From the NCBI GenBank assembly GCA_031261005.1, contig JAISKF010000031.1, forward strand, positions 1 through 64,000: a stretch of DNA of 64,000 bases, in the 5' to 3' direction. The stretch is from Enterobacteriaceae bacterium (GTDB lineage: Bacteria > Pseudomonadota > Gammaproteobacteria > Enterobacterales > Enterobacteriaceae). Position 1 is the first letter of the stretch; each line of letters begins with the position of its first letter. The position numbers were made by a program, and so were the translations under genes. The notes beneath the pieces were generated by a model, which was not told the origin of the DNA, did no database searches, and was given only the letters and a program-made list of their open reading frames with translations. Positions 60,979 through 64,000 of this stretch are shown in pieces.

Positions 60979-61869
60979 TCATAATAAACCAGCAGACTTT
61001 AACGCCTGTTCAACGACTGGGCGAGCACTCTGTGCCAGCGGAGTCAGCGGTAAACGCATGGTATCACCGGCAATTAAGCCTAAACGAGAACATGCCCATT
61101 TAACAGGAATAGGGTTTGATTCTACAAACAATTTAGTATGTAACGGCATTAACAATTGATTAAGACGACGCGCTTGTGCGAAATCACCTGCTGCTGCTAA
61201 TTCACATACCTGAGCCATTTCGCGTGCTGCAACATTCGCTGTTACAGAAATCACGCCCCGACCGCCTAACTGCATAAAACCTAAAAAGGTTGCATCATCA
61301 CCGCTCAAAAAGATGAAATCATCTTTTACTAAACCTTGAGTTTGCGTCAGTCGGTTTAGATTACCGGTCGCATCTTTCAAAGCAACGATATTCGGCACTT
61401 CAGACAAACGGGCAACGGTTTCAGGTAACATATCACAACCTGTACGACCGGGTACATTATAGAGGATTTGCGGCAAATCGGTATGTTCCGCAATCGCTTT
61501 AAAATGTTGGAACAAACCTTCCTGACTTGGCTTGTTGTAATAAGGTGTTACTGACAAGCAGCCCACCACACCAATATCGTTAACTGACTGCGTTAACGTA
61601 ATTGCTTCGTCCGTTGCATTTGAACCCGTTCCCGCGATAACAGGAATGCGCCCATCGGCTAACTCGACGGTTAATTTTACCGCATCAATATGTTCAGCAT
61701 GACTTAATGTTGATGATTCGCCAGTGGTGCCTACAGAAACAATTGCAGTCGTACCGCTAGCCACATGATAATCAACAAGTTTTTTCAAGCTAACACGGTC
61801 AACAGAACCATCAGAGTTCATCGGTGTAACCACTGCAACTATACTACCCGTAAATATTTCCGTAGACAT
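60979..61869 (-). CDS. dapA: 4-hydroxy-tetrahydrodipicolinate synthase
   Basis: A 296-residue enzyme condensing pyruvate with aspartate semialdehyde, the first step to diaminopimelate and lysine. The Schiff-base lysine is in [14 protein letters not shown], and the catalytic Tyr in [21 protein letters not shown] is the pyruvate-binding loop. GGGGGA precedes the ATG. It is divergent from gcvR, the E. coli order. Confidence 0.97.
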   Translation of the reverse strand: MSTEIFTGSIVAVVTPMNSDGSVDRVSLKKLVDYHVASGTTAIVSVGTTGESSTLSHAEHIDAVKLTVELADGRIPVIAGTGSNATDEAITLTQSVNDIGVVGCLSVTPYYNKPSQEGLFQHFKAIAEHTDLPQILYNVPGRTGCDMLPETVARLSEVPNIVALKDATGNLNRLTQTQGLVKDDFIFLSGDDATFLGFMQLGGRGVISVTANVAAREMAQVCELAAAGDFAQARRLNQLLMPLHTKLFVESNPIPVKWACSRLGLIAGDTMRLPLTPLAQSARPVVEQALKSAGLL

Positions 61870-62023
61870 ACGCTATCCCCCTTAATAAACATAGCAAACA
61901 TGGTACTTTTGACTAATAGCGAAAAGCAAGCAACAACATCACTCTAACCGCTTGTGTGGGTGATTTTTTTATGTTTACCATAGTAACACTCTTAGATCTC
62001 TATTTCAGGCAGGAAGTTTTATC

Positions 62024-62596
62024 GTGCCACAGCAATCTGAATACTATCTTGTTATTACCGCATTAGGTACTGATCGTCCGGGTATCGTGAATACTATTAC
62101 CCGCCATGTGAGTAGTTGCGGCTGTAATATTGAGGATAGCCGCCTGGCGCTGCTCGGCGAAGAATTCACTTTTATCATGCTGCTGTCCGGCGGTTGGAGC
62201 GCCATGATGCTACTGGAATCTACGCTGCCGCAAAAAGGCGTGGAACTAGACCTGCTCATTGTGATGAAGCGCACCACTCAACACCCGCGCCCTGCCATGC
62301 CCATTACTATGTGGGTCAGAGTCGAAGTAAAAGATTCCCCACATATCATTGAACGTTTTACCAATTTATTTGATGCCGCAGAAACCAGCATTGCGGAACT
62401 CACATCAAAAACCAGCATTAGCGAAATAAACAAAGAACCAATGCTTTGTATTGAAATTACGCTGCACAGTGCCTTAACCGGTACGCATAATCTTGTGGAG
62501 CAAGAGTTCTATCGACTCTGTACAGAACTCAATGCACAAGGCAGTATTAATATCGTTATCAATCCACAGCACGAACAGAAGGACGAAAATCAGTGA
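62024..62596 (+). CDS. gcvR: Glycine cleavage system transcriptional repressor GcvR
   Basis: A 190-residue regulator that blocks GcvA in the absence of glycine. It has two ACT domains (about residues 7-80 and 90-175), the first with TALGTDRPGIVNTITRHVSS. It starts at a GTG with AGGAAG upstream. It overlaps bcp by four bases, so the two are coupled, as in E. coli. Confidence 0.94.
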   Translation: MPQQSEYYLVITALGTDRPGIVNTITRHVSSCGCNIEDSRLALLGEEFTFIMLLSGGWSAMMLLESTLPQKGVELDLLIVMKRTTQHPRPAMPITMWVRVEVKDSPHIIERFTNLFDAAETSIAELTSKTSISEINKEPMLCIEITLHSALTGTHNLVEQEFYRLCTELNAQGSINIVINPQHEQKDENQ

Positions 62597-63069
62597 TAAA
62601 TCCATTGAAAGCCGGTGATACCGCCCCTGAATTTACACTTTTGGATCAAGATGGTGAGGAAATAAGCCTGAGCGATTATCGCGGGCAAAGAGTCCTTATC
62701 TATTTTTATCCTAAAGCCATGACACCCGGTTGTACCGTACAAGCCTGCGGATTACGGGATAATATGGACGAACTGAAAACATTAGGCGTTGACGTTCTCG
62801 GTATCAGTACCGATAAACCGGAGAAACTTTCACGCTTTGTCGAACGGGATTTGCTGAACTTCACCCTGCTTTCTGATGTTGATCATAAAGTTTGTGAGAT
62901 GTTTGGCGTTTGGGGTGAAAAAAACTTCATGGGAAAAACCTATGATGGCATTCACCGAATCAGTTTTTTAGTCGGCGCTGACGGTAAAATCGAAAAAGTG
63001 TTTGATGACTTTAAAACCAGTAATCATCATGAAATCGTTCTAAACTATTTAAACGAACATAAGGGTTAA
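62593..63069 (+). CDS. bcp: Thiol peroxidase Bcp (atypical 2-Cys peroxiredoxin)
   Basis: A 158-residue thioredoxin-dependent peroxidase reducing peroxides. The peroxidatic Cys47 and resolving Cys52 lie in MTPGCTVQACGLRD. The start is a GTG that overlaps the gcvR stop (GTGA), with AAGGA upstream inside gcvR; the resulting MINPLKAGD matches the E. coli terminus. Confidence 0.96.
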   Translation: MINPLKAGDTAPEFTLLDQDGEEISLSDYRGQRVLIYFYPKAMTPGCTVQACGLRDNMDELKTLGVDVLGISTDKPEKLSRFVERDLLNFTLLSDVDHKVCEMFGVWGEKNFMGKTYDGIHRISFLVGADGKIEKVFDDFKTSNHHEIVLNYLNEHKG

Positions 63070-63263
63070 CACTAATTTGAACTTATTTGCAGTAAGTGAT
63101 GACTTATTGCAAATAACTCTTTGCCGTAAATAAAAAAGAAAGCGATCTTTAATACTTATGGCGTGCCGATGTGTTCAGCAGACTACTCCCTGTACTATTT
63201 GAATCGCATCATGGCGACTCACAGTATTACAGGGATAAAATCATTTCTGGAATGGATAACATT

Positions 63264-64000
63264 ATGTCTACCCGCTTACGCAAATCCTTACTCGCTGCGC
63301 TTTTCAGTACCACACTTGTAGCTACAACGACTTTGTGTATTCCTGTCATTGCAGCAGTTTCCGATACTACCAGCAATTTGCCGGATATTGGTACGGCGGC
63401 TGGCGGCACGTTAAGTATCAATCAAGAGCTATTAATGGGCGATTTTTATGTCCGGCAACTGCGTGCTGGCGCGCCATTAATTAATGATCCTTTGCTCTCC
63501 AACTACATGAATAGCTTGGGGAAAAAATTAGTTTCCAAAGCCGATTCGGTGAAAACGCCTTTCCATTTTTATCTGATTCAAAATGATGAGATCAATGCTT
63601 TTGCATTCTTTGGCGGCAATGTCGTGCTGCATTCATCATTACTACGCGAAACCGATGATGAAAGCGAACTGGCATCGGTTATGGCGCATGAAATATCTCA
63701 CGTTACTCAACGCCATTTAGCCAGGGCAATGGAAGAGCAGCAGCGTAATGCGCCGTTAACTTGGGCGGGTGCGCTTGGTTCTATCCTGCTGTCGATGGCA
63801 AACCCGCAAGCAGGTATGGCGGCATTAAGTACCACGCTTGCCGGAACACAGCAAGGCATGATCAGTTTTACCCAAGCTAATGAACAGGAAGCTGACCGTA
63901 TCGGGATTCGCGTGTTGCAGCTTAGTGGTTTTGATCCTATGGGTATGCCTGATTTTATGCAGAAACTCGCGGATAAATATCGTTATGCCAGCAAACCGCC
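63264..64000 (+). CDS. bepA: Periplasmic metalloprotease/chaperone BepA, 3' end outside window
   Basis: The first 245 codons are present; the gene runs off the right edge. A signal peptide covers about residues 1-34 (cleavage near VIAA). The M48 peptidase domain has the zinc motif HEISH (His142, Glu143, His146) and the third ligand Glu209 in NEQEADRIG. It agrees closely with E. coli BepA (YfgC), which helps assemble or degrade the LptD outer-membrane protein; the C-terminal TPR part is not visible. An in-frame ATG at 63252 is an alternative start. Confidence 0.92.
   Translation, partial: MSTRLRKSLLAALFSTTLVATTTLCIPVIAAVSDTTSNLPDIGTAAGGTLSINQELLMGDFYVRQLRAGAPLINDPLLSNYMNSLGKKLVSKADSVKTPFHFYLIQNDEINAFAFFGGNVVLHSSLLRETDDESELASVMAHEISHVTQRHLARAMEEQQRNAPLTWAGALGSILLSMANPQAGMAALSTTLAGTQQGMISFTQANEQEADRIGIRVLQLSGFDPMGMPDFMQKLADKYRYASKP

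Overview
The window looks like chromosomal DNA of a member of the Enterobacterales that is richer in A+T than Escherichia coli. The evidence is long stretches of E. coli-like gene order with closely matching proteins: (rpoS-nlpD-pcm-surE-truD-ispF-ispD-ftsB), (eno-pyrG-mazG-relA-rlmD, barA divergent), (yfeX-yfeY-ypeA), (napFDAGHBC), and (yffB-dapE ... ypfN-tmcA-ypfJ-purC-bamC-dapA, gcvR-bcp-bepA). I cannot name the genus. No rRNA, tRNA, CRISPR array, prophage or transposase gene was seen.

Layout. 0-2.7 kb: end of a type VI secretion (T6SS) locus (tssB), yafD, and an exported cupin. 3-9.2 kb: mutS, then a divergent iron-siderophore binding protein and TonB receptor pair with two Fur-like boxes, inserted between mutS and rpoS. 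9.5-16.2 kb: the rpoS to ftsB housekeeping block (stress sigma factor, cell-division activator, protein and tRNA maintenance, isoprenoid precursors). 16.3-18.7 kb: a polar amino-acid ABC transporter. 19.2-23.1 kb: a wza-wzb-wzc polysaccharide-export and tyrosine-kinase operon without glycosyltransferases beside it. 23.2-35.4 kb: queD, queE, eno, pyrG, mazG, relA, rlmD, barA. 35.4-39 kb: an accessory cassette with an XRE regulator, two PAAR-like proteins, an unrecognised 331-residue protein, and two convergent paralogous membrane proteins; it has palindromic operators and a decayed extra copy of its end. 39-42.7 kb: a CDGSH iron-sulfur protein, yfeX, yfeY, ypeA, yaiI. 42.8-52.1 kb: the complete periplasmic nitrate reductase operon with narQ and narP beside it. 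52.3-64 kb: yffB, dapE, an M15 peptidase, ypfN, tmcA, a YeaL-type membrane protein, ypfJ, purC, bamC, dapA, gcvR, bcp, and bepA, which is cut by the window end.

Two features are not explained by ordinary annotation. One is a family of interspersed, non-coding, palindrome-bearing repeats. At least 13 copies or fragments occur, full length about 180-210 bp, with imperfect terminal inverted repeats of about 20 bp and one or two GC-rich core hairpins. They sit almost exactly at gene ends and in places supply the last codons of genes. The other is the 35.4-39 kb cassette, which has the organisation expected of a T6SS spike/effector/immunity island and may be an undescribed effector-immunity type. 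The functional reading is inference.

Working together: the nap genes, NarQ and NarP form a self-contained nitrate sensing and reduction module. The wza-wzb-wzc set gives an outer-membrane channel, a phosphatase and a kinase. The receptor and binding protein give the outer-membrane and periplasmic steps of siderophore uptake, but no inner-membrane permease or ATPase lies nearby.
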